From: Eurosta solidaginis
Taxonomy: Eukaryota > Arthropoda > Insecta > Diptera > Tephritidae
Direction of reading: 5' to 3'
Length of the DNA: 64,000 nt
Assembly: GCF_040869045.1 (NCBI RefSeq)
Contig: NC_090323.1
Span: 263,752,392-263,816,391 of the forward strand
Shown: in pieces, positions 44,399-56,930 of the stretch
How positions within the stretch are numbered: the stretch's first letter is position 1
Layout: every line of letters begins with the position of its first letter
The notes under the pieces: model-generated
The model's input: only the letters and a program-made list of their open reading frames with translations
Told to the model about the DNA's origin: nothing
Databases searched by the model: none
Program-made: the position numbers and the translations under genes

Positions 44399-47300
44399 AG
44401 AAGAGTAGATAAAATTTAACAAGTCCACATAAAATTTAACGCGTACGTGTAGATAGATGTAAAAAAAACATAGCTAGTATTAGCGCCAATTCGAACCAAT
44501 TCAGACCAAGCAAGGAGAATAGATATATATTTGTTGCAACTCGAAACTTCAAGAAGAGGGAGTGGCGAGGAAAATTGACGGGCAGCAGAGCTGTAAAACT
44601 GTGCAATCATTTTAAATTTTAAATCATTGATTTAAGAATGCTTTCTCTTCATTCATTTATTCCTTGCTAAGGAATGTGGCTTATAACTCAACCCATTCTT
44701 CATTCAGTTGTGGAAAAAAAGAATGCATTCCTGAAGTCATTGGAAGAAAGAATGAAGTAATTGAATGAAACACAAACATTTTTCAACACAGTAAAAGCAT
44801 TCAAATGAATGCAGTCTTTGCTGAGTGTGCACACACTTTTCTAGCACCAATCAATTGTGAAAAATGTCGTACATGCACAAAACCCGCTCAAATATCAAAT
44901 GGTTGCATTTAATTAAAGCCAAGTGTCTGTGATGACCAGTTTGTTCCATATTTAAATGATAATAAAGTACGAAGAAGTTAACTGGAAAAGTATTCTTATT
45001 GAAATTTTCCTAAAAATTTAATAATAAAAAAAGCAAAAGCCAGTCAATCTCTTTTTGGGGAGGGAAATTAATAACCACTGAAAAATTTCTCCCAATGGAA
45101 AATTTTTTTTTTGTGGAACAGATGAACGAAAAAGGGGAAGGTGAATCAGTTGAATAGAAAAGCCCTGAATCGCCGTAGGACGATTCCATGGAAATAGATA
45201 TATGTTTATCGAAATTCTCGGAACTAGGAAGCTCCAACGAAATCGCCGATAGACCAATGTACTTTGATGTATTTAAATGACTTAAACTGAAGTATCTGTT
45301 TTTGTTATATTATCGACAAAAAATATCCACAATTTACTCTATTTGGTCAATGCATAATGTGTTCATTTACAAAATCCATTTTGCAATAATAGCAAAATAA
45401 ATAGGACGTACAGTAATATTTTGACATATAGCAAGAAAGCAATAGATTGTCTTTGCGAAGTATCAGCCAAATTCGACCGTATCTTCATGTCTTTGGAATA
45501 CTTTATATAATCAAGAGCCGTATGGCTTTATGTAAGCGAGTTATCCGCGAGATTTACCTAAAAAGGAAACCAATCAGCTCACGAGAGGCTAAAATTTTTT
45601 GATCTCACCCGATTAAAAAATCAACCCAATTATGAAGTATACAAAATCTGCTATGAAGCACTATTTCTTATATGTCTTTTGTTCGGACATAATTAAGATG
45701 ATTTAAGACTTTCCTTGTTTATAATTAACTACTTGTCGTTTGTTTTCGAAATTGTACTATCGCAGTACACCAGTAAATGTTTCTTTCTTTTCAGTTTCTC
45801 TTAAACAAACATAATAATTGATATTCAATAATTATAAGCGAGTGTTAAGCCCATGAATTCTTAAATATTAAACTACTTGAAGGGACTATTCTTCCTATTG
45901 ACCAATTTTACGCTTTTTTTGCACCCAACTACTAAATTGATTTAGCATATCTGATGGCAATGAAAGTATACAAAAAAAAAATAATCTTGGGGAAAAAGTA
46001 TTTAGTACTGAATGGAATAAAAGGTGTGCATTCATTTCAAATTTACAATCATAAAAGATTGGGAATGGTTCCGTCATTCACACTCTATATTGAAATATAT
46101 TTTACCATTCAATAACACACACACTTTAGCTTTGAGTTAAAGTATTTTAAAGCATTCAGGAATGGTGATTTACAATATGCAATAGAAAAATCACAAACTT
46201 TTGAAAGAATGCTGAGAGAATGCATACTCAAATGATTGAATCTTTTTAAAACTCTGACGGGCACCGAGTCTCTTGTGCTCAGCGACTTGCTTTGTATTCT
46301 CTTTCTCCTATTTTCAGGTTCTGTTTTTTGTTTTTTTTACCTTTTTGTTGAAGAAATTTTTATAATTTAAATTGATATTCCTATTATTTCACAATAATAT
46401 TTCAAAATTTCAACAAATACAACAAATTTTTATAAACAATAGAAATAGAATGTTAGATTGTTGTTAAGTTACATGTGCAAATATGGTACGCAACTCCAAT
46501 TTTCCGATAATCCGAAAAGAAACCTTTTGTGTGTGAATAAACGACAATCGAGCATTGCCGTTGCTCATTATCGGTGTGTTGTAGGAGCACAAAATAAAAG
46601 AGAATCGTGAAAATTTGGCAGCTAATTTTGTCGTTCCTATGTATGCAGCATATGTTAACACGTAGACTATTTACTCATGATTTTTTGTAAATAAGGGCAT
46701 GCGTAAACGTGATCTAAGGCCTAGTCTTTATACAACGAGATTATCTTCCTTTTCGTACTTAACTCCTAATCGTCAGTTACATAACCAGATTTCCCCTATA
46801 AATTTTGCCGTTCGATAATCGGTAGCTATGAACAAAGCTTAGAGATGCCGATTTTTTTTAAAGAAAAAATACCACCTCTAGAATTTACTCTAAATTTTAA
46901 GCACGTACTATAAGAAAACAGTGAAAATTTTACAGAAAATAATCTTGTTCCCTTGATGGAAAATATGTAAACTCGTATAGGTAATTCTTTACTTTATCTC
47001 ACAACTGCTAGAGCTCATCCAAAAATATCGTGAGATATGTCAAAAGACGCGTTATGAACCCGGGACCACGAATCCGAAAGAGGAATTTAAAAATTTTGTT
47101 TCTCTCAAAAGATATTTCCCAAAAACCGAAAAAAGGCCCCGGAACGCTCCAAAACCGGGGGTGCGATCCATAGTATTTTTGCGCAGAACACCTTTCTGCT
47201 TTGGCGACCTTCGACCGTGCTTATAAAAAATTACCCTGGGTGGGTTCAACACCGGTTTGGAGTCCAAAACTATATCCGCGTAAAACACTTTTACCCACAG

Positions 47301-47880
47301 TTTTTCTTGTGGGCACAACAAATTCATCAAAATTACAACCACATGAAAATTTCCAATTTTGTTTGCAGATATCTCAGAAAAGAAATAAAATTTACAATTT
47401 CCGCTTCCGGTTTCGTGATACAGGATGCATAGTGCGTATTTGGACACCTCTCCCGATATTTTTGGACGAGTTTTAGCAGTTGTATATTATATATCGAGGA
47501 TTTACTGAAATATTAGTGCATGTGTAAACGTGGTTTAAGTCTCGGAATTTAAGTTCCATGGAACTCCTTTACAACTATCATCCATCTCTAAATACGCGAT
47601 AACGAAATAATAATATTTAGATGTGGTAGCACTCAATTTCTGCTGATAAGGCAACTACAACTTACGATATTGATAAGAATTCCAATCAGCTGATGAATGA
47701 CGTCAAATTTGTTATTTCGTAAATTTACATTTCGGATCAGTACTTGAATTTCCACTAGCATTTACCTAAAACATCACATTCCAACGTAGAGATAGTGCCC
47801 CCTTTTGTTTTTTATCTCCCATAACCCCATTTTGGATAATGTGTTCTAGAAGGCAGACTGAAGTAGTTGACTCGTGTAAA
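44399..47880. other. Intergenic region between the FYV7/CCDC59-like gene and Aprt
   Basis: No gene is recognised. A SINE 'C' body lies at 45738-45870. The stretch 46950-47475 has unusual composition (gcgcagaacacctttctgc, ccccggaacgctcc) with overlapping open frames on both strands and may be a dispersed repeat, but only one copy is present here. The end of the region is the Aprt promoter and 5' leader, without a motif I can defend. Confidence 0.35.
45738..45870 (+). mobile_element. SINE family 'C' body fragment
   Basis: It shares ttttcgaaat, gtaaatgtttctttc, ttttcagtttctctt, a palindromic ataattgatattcaat and catgaattcttaaat with 10490-10620. The tRNA-like head is absent. Confidence 0.6.
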
Positions 47881-48554
47881 ATGAGTACGAGCAATGAGGA
47901 AAAACTGGATTATATTAAAAGTAAAATTGGCACTTTTCCTGATTTTCCAAAGAAAGGAATCGTTTTCCGGTGAGTACCTATCTTGTATAAGAAAGTATTT
48001 TGTATGTAATACATATTTTTAATTTTATTTAGCGACATATTTAGCGCACTCAACGATCCGACAGCTTGCAAGTATCTCAAAGAATTACTTGTACACCATA
48101 TAAAAGAATACTATCCAGATGCCGAAGTAATAGTTGGCTTAGAATCCCGTGGTTTCCTATTCAATTTTCTAATAGCTGCTGAGTTAGGTATTGGCTGCGC
48201 GCCCGTGCGTAAAAAGGGTAAATTGCCAGGCGATTTAATTTCAGTGGATTACGAATCGGAATATGGCAAAGTATGATTATTGAATTTTAAAGGCAGCATT
48301 GTTTAAATCATACTTACCTTTATTTCCATTTTTACAAGGACACTTTTGAAATGCAAGCGAACGCCATACAATCGGGTCAAAAAGTAGTTATCGTTGATGA
48401 CCTGCTCGCTACAGGCGGATCACTAAAAGCTGCTGCTGAATTGGTGCGCAAAGCCGGTGGTGTGGTTATCGGCAGTTTAGTAGTATTAGAATTAGAAGAT
48501 TTACATGGTCGTGATAAGCTAAATTATGATGTGCATACGCTTATTAAATTTTGA
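47881..48554 (+). CDS. Aprt: Adenine phosphoribosyltransferase (3 exons, 180 aa)
   Basis: This enzyme converts adenine plus PRPP to AMP and pyrophosphate in cytosolic purine salvage. Exons are 47881-47969, 48033-48270 and 48339-48554. Introns of 63 and 68 nt have GT-AG ends (CG|GTGAGT...TTTAG|C, phase 2; AAA|GTATGA...ACAAG|GAC, phase 0). The start ATG at 47881 is in the context taaaATGa. The 180-aa length is typical of the family. Landmarks are [14 protein letters not shown] (N-terminal), GLESRGF near residue 65, the flexible-loop segment [11 protein letters not shown] near 85-95, and the PRPP-binding signature [13 protein letters not shown] at 125-137 with the two acidic residues intact. Nothing suggests a pseudogene. 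It is transcribed divergently from the minus-strand gene pair 4.6 kb to the left. A poly(A) signal follows at 48808. Confidence 0.97.
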
Positions 48555-48807
48555 GTAGGAATTCTATATCAAAATTAACGAAACGTTAATCCAAATGCAA
48601 ATGAACGCAATCCAAAACCAAAAATTAACCATTGCCTCATATCCAACTAAAACGATTTGCTAACTTTGTACATAGTATGTACATACATATGTAATATATA
48701 AAGCAGAGTTGTAAAACAAATGTAATTATTTTATACTTTTCTATGTTGTACACTATTTTAACTTATGCGAAACATAAAACATTTTTTTATAGGAAATTTT
48801 ATTGAGC

Positions 48808-48813
48808 AATAAA
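48808..48813 (+). promoter_or_regulatory. Candidate polyadenylation signal of Aprt
   Basis: AATAAA about 254 nt downstream of the Aprt stop codon. Another lies near 48866. Confidence 0.5.
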
Positions 48814-49107
48814 CCAAATCTTCAAATTATTCTGAATTATTATGACGTTCAAAGGTTTTTTGTTAAATAAAATTAAGTAATGATGCTCTGCTATCTTCAT
48901 AAAAAAGGGGCGGGGTGGTGTATTGGGCTCTCCTTACTTTAAGTTTATATTTTGTGGGCCTCAGAGTTTTTTTTGTCCTCGCACATGTTTTAAAAACTGA
49001 TAGGTCATAATTTTTATCTTCTAGTTTCTTTTTGAGCTTTGTAATATAATTTGGTGTGCTTAACTAGTTGTAGCCCCTTAGAGTATGATTTGTGGTTTAT
49101 CAAGCTA

Positions 49108-49165
49108 AATAAAAAAGCTCAGCCTTAAATCTCTTCGGAGGTTGTCACGCCTTGGATTTATAATT
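49108..49165 (+). mobile_element. SINE 'A' 3' scrap
   Basis: Only the terminal portion is present (aaagctcagcc, then aaatctcttcggaggt, then cgcctt) plus a T-rich tail. Confidence 0.6.
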
Positions 49166-49189
49166 TTTTTAATGCCTACTATTGGATGA

Positions 49190-49330
49190 ACTCGTAGTCA
49201 TAATCCAGAAATAACCCGAAAAATGCTGATTCGGAAATATACCCGAAATGATCCCAGAAACAATGGCTACAATTAGCACGAAATAATCCCGAATTAATCA
49301 GAAACCACCGGCGTGATCCCGCCTTGATAT
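49190..49330. repeat. Degenerate TCCCGAAA-type repeat (opposite orientation to 150-1030)
   Basis: Phrases acccgaaatgatccc and aataatcccgaatta are the reverse complement of the TTTCGGGA texture found at the start of the window and in intron 3 of the Cys-rich gene. Confidence 0.45.
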
Positions 49331-49528
49331 TGAAATGGCCCGTAAAGATCCCAAAAGGGGCTCGGTACGTTGCAATGGGAGAAATAGATCCGGATTGCTC
49401 GCTTTTCCAGAATTGTTCAGACCTCTGTTAGTATAACCCCATTGAAGTTATACAAATTTATTTGTTATTTGTTGCGCTGGGTTAATATTTGCCGATCCCT
49501 TCAGGCTATATTATATTTACATACATAT

Positions 49529-51637
49529 TAGAGATATACGCCGCCGATAAACGCCTCCGCCGAATATCAAAAATATCGGCGCGGCGGCGGCGGCGTCCGG
49601 CGCGTTATTATATTTTCTACTCGTTTAAGACTGTTTAGGCCATTTATTGTTCATCGCGAAAATTGGTCCGATATGGTCGAAAGGGGTATCAAGGGATGTG
49701 CATCACTGCCAGTTATACAAATCTCAATTGCGAAATTTAACTCTTTCTAACCGTTCAAAAGTTATTAAAAAAAAAACAAACGCTTTCGATGTCAGCTTAA
49801 CACGGACTTTGCATCACCCAATTCACCAAGTTATTAAAACAAAACACTAATAGAAAAGTTATATATCTAATAAATTTATATGCTCACTTTGCATATTTTT
49901 TTCAAAAAATTAATACTGAACAATGAATTCAAATAAAATGACCCAAGGCGAACATGTTTTCAAATTGTCCTCAAGTTGTTAAAGAAAGCAAATTAACCAA
50001 AAAAGGTGCCGATTTAAAAAAAAAAATTATATTGCGATTGGCTGAAAGAATAAGCGAAATCAGTGACGCAAAATCCTTTAGTAGGTTCTAGGGGCATACA
50101 CACTCATTTGAAATGATTCTTACCTCATACTTAAGTTGAGGATATATGTACGTATAACGGTTTGAAAAATCACTTGGGCTTACATTCAAACATCTGTTGT
50201 CTATTTGCGAAACTATAGAATAGGGCCTGAAATGTTAATTTTGATTTTCACACTTAGCCCTTCAACACCCAAATCTCCCGGTTTAAGATTTCCTAAAGTT
50301 GGCGGCCCTATCCAAAACTAGTCCCTTGGAGGGAATCACATTGATTATAGCCTATCAACCAAGTTTAAAGATCACCTACACGTTACGGCTCCTTTTACAA
50401 ATGTGAATATGTAGGCACATATATTTACCAGGTGAGGCTTTGTCCTTCGCAAGAACACGCAAAGTGGCGAAGGAAAAGCTTCCCAAGACAGTCGAACTAA
50501 GGACCGCGTGTTCTACTACCCTAACGTAGTGGACAGTCGAACTAGTCTGAAAACTGAAGCTACGCGGTCATTCATAATGAGCTCTTATATCATAAGGCCG
50601 GGAAAGAGAAGTTAACATCTTTCAACTTAAAATCGGTCGACTTTCATTCTAAAATATCGTTTTGATTTAACGAAGACTATTGAAATCAATGTTGTGAACA
50701 CAAACGTCTGCAAACTTTGGTCTACATTCTAAAAATTTTTTCCAGGGTCCTTCAAAATTGTAATTATGTAGATGCGCCGAAGATTATACGATTTTCACCC
50801 ATTACGCAATGACATCCACTTAGACTGCTTATGATTTCGGGGGCGGCATGTTTGGCTGAATAGTCACTCCCTAACGTTTCAAGGTGTTTCTCTGGTGTAG
50901 CTCGGCAGCAAAGCGCGACAAAAGCATCCGTTGGAAAGTCTTTGGAGCTAACCTAGAGCTTCTAGGAAAGTGACGTCAACGAAGGTATGAGTTCGAAGTC
51001 GCAGTCCTATAGTTTCTGTGCTGGTATATGGTGTGAGGGTCAGGAGGCGTGGTAGAGACTGGTGGTCGGGATTGCTACTGTTCGCACATTGGGAATAGCT
51101 CTTAAAAACAGCCGAAACAACTGGAGGCGCCCGGTACCACGAGAGTCATGAGTATTAAAACACCATTAATAGCAACCGTAAGTCGGCTTTGTGCCTGGCC
51201 GCCAAGGAGCCACAAATTATTTAAAGGAATTGTGTTCGCGACGATTATTAGGAGTTAACCCTAGGTGAAACTACGCTTTGCAGGAGATATACAGACAAAA
51301 GTGTGACTATTTTATGTATCTCATTTCTTTTCAGCAGATGCAGCAGTACCAATTCCAAAGACCGGGGTTAGGTTCGAAGCCTCTCTGGAGTAAGCGAACG
51401 AGGGACAGTCCCTCACCAAGGAGGTACTCCTGAAAATTTTTGAACGGTCTGCGAGATATTGAGGCAAAAACCCCGGATCTTTCCGAAATGGCCAACACGT
51501 TGATTTCCTTAAATACATACAAACAAAACCTTTCCTAAATATTATTTTTTTAAATAGAAAAATTAAGCTTTTTAAAGTAAGAACACCGGCGGTGGCCGGC
51601 GCGCCGCCGCCGATAAGGTGATCGGCGTAAACCTCTA
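49529..51637. mobile_element. Non-coding hAT-like transposon with perfect 8-bp target duplication
   Basis: The left end is tagagatatacgccgccg and the right end, read inverted, is tagaggtttacgccgatc. Both begin TAGAG, fitting the hAT YARNG rule. The octamer atacatat is immediately outside both ends (49521-49528 and 51638-51645). Sub-terminal regions are unusually GC-rich: gcggcggcggcggcg near 49579-49595, and ggcgcgccgccgccg near 51598-51612. The 2.1-kb interior has no recognisable transposase, so the element is non-autonomous or has lost its gene. The open frames at 51321-51522 lack domains. Confidence 0.8.
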
Positions 51638-51645
51638 ATACATAT

Positions 51646-52948
51646 ATATGTATGTCTGCTCAATTCGTTTATAATCCGTCCGTATTTTTACATTTATAAT
51701 ATTTTTTCCCTTTTGAGTTCGTGAAAAGGAAAAATTCTTTATACAATGACCGGGATATTTTCAGCCTCATTGCTAGACTTTCCACGTGTAGGACTTCTTT
51801 TGATGTTGGGCGAAGAATATGTGGCGTACATCGTTCAATTTTCCTCAATACGAACTGTTAGGATTTTCAACATTCCCCTTTCGGTGGAAATATTTACCAA
51901 AGTAACTGTGTGTAGCTAGAAATTGGGTAAAGTAAATGTCGACCTCTCCATGTGGCCGCTTTAACCATGGTTCAGTTTAGTAATTAGTTCCTTCCTACGG
52001 TTGCTCCACTGTTGTTGCAAGAGTCGGATCTATTCTTCTCACGCCTTTATGGCAACAGCATCTCTACTCGCCTCCGATCCATTGTCGTAGATTACTTAAC
52101 CTTCCTCAGCGAAAAGATTTATCGGTATGAGTCCCTCAATGGACAAGACAGCTTCTATCGGAATGGTGCGGTAAGCAGAAACTACCTGCAGCGTCCCTCT
52201 GCATTGAACCGTGGTGAGGACGGTTCGGTGCTTTCGGCGTTTCATTGCTGCAAGCAGCTCCCTAGTACAGCTCTATAATATTAATAAGATAAGATAGGCG
52301 CATAATTATTTGAGTTAGCTGAGCTATAATTCTTTAATTATTGAATCATGGTAATACAAACTAATTTTATTTGAAGCAAAGATTTAAAGTATATAAAAGC
52401 AGCTACAAAATTCGAACTGTCAAACCTACTTGTATACTTTTTAAGTTATCGTGCTGGCCAAAAGTTGCGGGTTTTGAATACAAATAATGAAAGCCTTGAA
52501 ATATCGTCACCCTCCAAATAAAATATTTTGAGCTGACTGTTTTAGTGATTAGCTTCCACCTGCCAAATATAATTTTTCTCTAAATATTTCTGCGCCAAAT
52601 CACGCCTTGTTTACATTGTAATGTATTCACTGAATAACAAAACAGAAGCTCTCTCAGCAATGTAAACAATAACTTACACAGGCGCATGCGCCTATACCAA
52701 AAGCCAGAAGGCAACAACAATTTCTGTTGATGCAAAAGGTGTAGTGGAGAGTGATTTTCTTGAGGGATGAGCGTATTTTGGCGTAAAGTTTAGTCGATAT
52801 ATGAAAAAAAATATTAAAAAAAAAAAACTATCATGTTACATGAATCGCTGATGTAACGTATACGCCATGGTGGTGCTCATATACAGGCTTCAAACATATT
52901 TGAGGTACCCGAGGTCCCCACGGAGGGGTCAGATCAATCTACTTACAT
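51646..52948. other. Spacer without recognised gene
   Basis: A plus-strand frame at 52012-52278 has no recognised domain. The sequence around 51770-52270 has the look of decayed coding repeat, but I cannot name it. A small inverted pair, tgtttacattg / caatgtaaaca, lies near 52609 and 52660. Confidence 0.3.
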
Positions 52949-53190
52949 GTTGTTGTTGTTGTAGCGATAAGGACACACCCCGACGGCCTTGGCAGTGCTA
53001 TCGATGTTGATGGTTCTTTGCCGGATTCAGATCCGGCACTTTCCGGTAACAAGCACCAAAAGGTACTAGCTCCACCATCTCGGGAAACATTTAATATGAC
53101 CACATGAAACCTCCTAGGCCATACCGCCCTCCTAGATCCATCAGGAGTTCGGGGTCGCCATAGCTTCGCCTTCAAGGACGATATTAGGTA
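52949..53190 (-). mobile_element. SINE-like element 'B', minus strand, truncated
   Basis: A (GTT)n start, tagcgataaggacac, gatggttctttgccgga, then ccaggagttcggggtcgcc-like sequence. The remaining half of the element is missing. Confidence 0.8.
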
Positions 53191-53209
53191 ACTGTTAACC
53201 GAGGTATAT

Positions 53210-53320
53210 GTCTTCATCATCATTATCATCGTTAATTGGTGCTTAACCGCCTAGCCTTTGTGTAACAAGTCATCCCGATCATCTCTGCTTTGCAATGACT
53301 GCCGTCAGTTAAGAGCCTTT
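53210..53320 (-). mobile_element. Fragment related to the retroelement end at 26760
   Basis: The segment ttaattggtgcttaaccgcc matches ttaattggcgcttaaccgtc at about 26773 with few changes. The preceding tail here is ATC-rich rather than TTAC-rich. Confidence 0.55.
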
Positions 53321-53434
53321 TAAAACTCTGTGGATACTTCTCCAGGGAAGTGTATTTAGTGAGCAGCTTCTAGAGGACAAAATTTCCGATGTGTCAACGC
53401 GGGCACTTGCTTTGTTTTTTCTTCTTCTCTTTCT

Positions 53435-53580
53435 TCTGGTAGCGATAAGGAGACGCTACGAAGATTTGGAGAGCTTTATCGATGTTGATGTTGGTGGTCG
53501 CATATTTTTTCGATACGCTGTAGAAAAAAAGCACCATTAAGGTATTAGTCCGACCACCGCAAGAACGATTTGACACCTTA
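53435..53580 (-). mobile_element. SINE-like element 'B', minus strand, degenerate partial copy
   Basis: It retains tagcgataaggagac, ttatcgatgttgatg, gcaccattaaggtattagtc and gaacgattt from the family, with deletions. Confidence 0.6.
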
Positions 53581-53599
53581 CCAGTTGAATAACAATGCT

Positions 53600-54065
53600 C
53601 CTAGCTGATATTTGGACTCCGTAGAGTGTGCAGGACACAGTTCTTGCAATTGAATGTTCTTTGATCAGGAGGCGGCCAATTTTTTTTGAACAAAATCGCC
53701 TTCATGCGAATCGAAGTGAAACACTCGTTCACAGCCGTGGACGGCTGTACTTGGTACCGAAGTGTATTTCCTGCCACATGATCAACACCTTAGCTACGTG
53801 TTGCCTTATTACCACTGTGACAAGACTGTATCGTCCTTCTACCTTGTACCGTCCATAGCGCTTCCTATATGACCCTGATGGCAGCAGTTGCATTCACAAG
53901 GGCATCGACCAGCCGCACATTTCAAATGGAGAAAATATTTTGAGATATATTAACAACGCTATTCTTCAGTACTTCTTATCAAGAATATAGGACATATTTT
54001 AAAAGAGGCGTGAGAATGCGCCTTTCTAATTAAATTAATTTTAAATTTTGTATTTGCCATAAATC
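53600..54065. other. Decayed repeat resembling 20990-21240
   Basis: No gene is recognised. Similarity by eye to 21120-21230 is noted there. Confidence 0.3.
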
Positions 54066-54069
54066 AAAA

Positions 54070-54480
54070 GCTAAATTTCATTTCATTTCTTTATTGAGTC
54101 AATGTTAACATACCTTACTGACTAGATTACAGGTGTACTTAGAACTAAATTATTAATTTAAGTATGACTTAATGTGATAGATAGCAAGACTCAATGCATG
54201 CCTTGAAGAGAGACCTAGACATGGCAAAGTCAAGATCTAGACTCCTAGATAGGTGATTGAATTCTACAAGTCCTCTTAGAAGAGGGGCAAAGCTGAAGTA
54301 ATTAGAACGCAACACTTCAATACGGAATGTATTGTGAAAGCGGAGGGCTCTGTTAGGGACATTGAAAGTTACCTGACCCACAAGTTCAGAACAATCAATA
54401 GCACAAGATATTATATCAAAAATAAACATTAAGCCTTGAACAGAACGCCTGACTTCAAGTGGCATTCATTATAAAATCAT
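54070..54480 (-). pseudogene. LINE 3' fragment: C-terminal protein segment, AATAAA and AAATG tail
   Basis: The minus-strand frame 54465-54169 (about 98 codons) has the pattern found at the C-terminus of Jockey/CR1-type LINE proteins: an LEVRRSV segment, then LMFIFDIISCAIDCSELV, then FNVPNRALRFHNTF, a SNYFSFAPLLR segment and a final LDFAMSRSLFK. After it the minus strand runs through AATAAAG into (AAATG)n near 54090-54075, a typical LINE tail. No reverse transcriptase is present, so it is 5'-truncated. The family is judged by eye. Confidence 0.65.
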
Positions 54481-54539
54481 CATTGGCAATTGGATTATTC
54501 TTATCGTAGGCATTGTGCTTGTGAAGAATTAAAGGCATT

Positions 54540-54880
54540 GGTCAAGAATCACGCCCACTTTTATAAAGAAGGATCATAGACGAAGGATCATAGACGAATA
54601 TAAAGTTAATATCTTTGCGAAAAATATCATCATATCAATTATATTTTTCTTCCAGCCTGTTCAAAATTTTGAGAAGGGGCATGGCACCGCCCATTTTTTG
54701 CCAAGAAACTTTCTACATTTCGTGAGCCAAAAGACGAAAAGTAGGATTGATCTATCGTGATAGTATTTGATATACACATTTCTTTTATAAAAAGATTTCT
54801 AATGCAAGAAGTTGATAACCACGCCCTAAACTTAAGCTAAATAAAAAATACGATAAAAGCTCACAGCTGAGTATAAAATA
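54540..54880 (+). mobile_element. Truncated Helentron-associated element fragment
   Basis: It contains cacgcccacttttat, ggcatggcaccgcccat and near its end agctcacagctgagtata, resembling the body and sub-terminal repeat of the elements at 4390, 56931 and 61011. The 5' end and the stem-loop end are missing. Confidence 0.6.
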
Positions 54881-55148
54881 TTATAAATCCTTAATTGTTT
54901 ACTTTTATCAACATTTAAATGTTGGCAACTTTTTTTCCATATCTCAAAGTTTTTTTTTTTTTTGAAGGAAAATAAGAACCTAAAATACGACTACTCCAAG
55001 TCCGCCCCGACGTCATATGCTTCACATACATAAGCAATGTAACACACACCTCCATCATACAACACCGCCTAGAGGGAAAATTGAGCAGAGAACTAAATTG
55101 AAAATAGCATACAAACTGGAGAGGAGAGCGGCGCTGATTGCTGATAAG
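54881..55148. other. Spacer, nothing recognised
   Basis: No gene or repeat; a 15-base T run lies near 54951. Confidence 0.3.
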
Positions 55149-55391
55149 ATATCTGTGGCAATTTGAAAAAACAACCAAATTCGAGTTAGGATAACGGTGA
55201 TACATAGCCCTTTATCTGAAAAGCTAGCCACAATTCACCATTGTAACTTCATATATTTTGTAGCACCCATTTGGCGCTAGGGCTATGAGTAAGTAACACA
55301 GGGAGATCTGTAACGGATTTATATTATGAAGCCAGAATATCACTTTTATCCTAACTCGAATTATGTTGTTTTTTAAAATTGCCACAGATAT
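55149..55391. mobile_element. Inverted-repeat element (53-bp arms), MITE-like
   Basis: Arms at 55149-55201 and 55339-55391 are reverse complements with about five mismatches (starts atatctgtggcaattt). The loop is 137 bp and non-coding. Confidence 0.7.
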
Positions 55392-56930
55392 GTTGGCGAT
55401 TTGTTGTGCTCACTACTTCCTTATCAACAACAACACTAAATACAAGAGCAAAGGATCCAAACATGCGCTCCAGAAATTTAGGGGTAAAAATTAAGCTTTT
55501 TCTGTTTATACTGAGAGGGTTGTTGCCTAAATTTTCGGAGCAGTGTTGCACATGTTTTCAAAAAATATTATTAACCTTTTTTCATACAAATTTTTAACGA
55601 CTTTATGTAAATTATTTTATGGAAAAACCGTGTGTATATAAAAAGTGTAATTAGCGCAAACAATAACTAATTGCTCCTTTAATTTGAATTTAATTATCAG
55701 CAAGTATCAATCAATTAAGGCAAAATATTAATTGTAAATGTGGTTGGAAGCACAGGGGGACAGGAGAGGGTTAGTCACATACATATACATATGCTATATA
55801 GCTTTGTACTGAGGCCATTTTTAGCGGTAGCTTTGATGATGCGGCAGAGCAACACTGTCACATTGTCATTGCCGCGGCGACGAGGCAGCTGGCAGTATTG
55901 GGCATTTTAGTTTTTTTTTTTGCATGCCGCTATCGTTGCTAATGCATTGTTATTGTGAGATTTGTGTGCTTTTGTGATTGTAGCACCATTGCTAAAATAT
56001 CCGTTAGTGATATTTGTTGTTGTGCGCAACGTTTGTTAGCTGACACTGAGTGAGTGTGGCGCATTGGCTATTGGCTATGTTGGATTTGTTGTTGGCTTTT
56101 GCTTTGGCTTTGCCAAAAGTACTCGCACTAATTTCGTTCGATTCAGTACACTTTCACACGAGCGCGAACATTTTTGCAAGGCGGATAATAAAAATTTTGC
56201 AATAAAAATCTTTTATTCAGAACTCTTTTATTTACATATATACATGAGTATGTTTGTATAAATGTGAATGGCAAAAATAAAAAAGTTTGCTAAGTTGTGC
56301 AAAAACAGCTAAAATATTTAAAGCATAATGTAAGCGTAAAAAATTTGCTAATAAATCAGTTTGTCAATAAAAATGCTTATTTTCGCATAAAATAATAATT
56401 GAGAGTTAAGAATTGCGCACAAAAATGATTCAGTGAAAATTTGGTTGTTTGCCCGTGAAGAAAAATCTACGACGGAAAGTGAAAATATTTTATTGATTAA
56501 GTTTTCATTGACACACACACACTAGCGCACACTTACACAGTGCAGTGTGCATTTGCTTCGTGGTGTTGGTGATTTTCGTTTTATATTTTTTGGAAATTTG
56601 CTGAGGAATAATAATTTATTTGTTTTGAATAAGGTGTTGAATATTTAAACCCAAAATAGAGTATCCATACAAAATGTGCAGAACTTTTAACATTAGGACA
56701 ATTTACTCAGTCTAGGAAACGTAGAAAAATGTTCTAGATCAAATATACTCGTTCAACGCTCAGAAAACACACCGCTCGCACAAATAATATCCTTCCGATC
56801 TGATCCTACATTTAGTTCCAAAAGTTAAATATTAAATAAGGAGTTCAGAATTTGGTGTACCTATTTGATGTTGGAAATGTTGCTATAGCAAATGAAAGCT
56901 ACGGGTCTTGAACAACTTTTTTTATACTCA
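55392..56930. other. Apparently unique region, no gene recognised
   Basis: The stretch around 55810-56160 is less AT-rich than its surroundings (ccgcggcgacgaggcagc) and free of recognised repeats. It could be a 5' leader or regulatory region of a gene beyond what I can read. No coding exon is supported. Confidence 0.3.

Noticed and set aside
46950..47475. A gene suggested by overlapping frames of 131 and 91 codons on opposite strands
   Set aside because: No domain, splice signal or start context supports either frame. The composition looks like a dispersed repeat, though only one copy is in the window.
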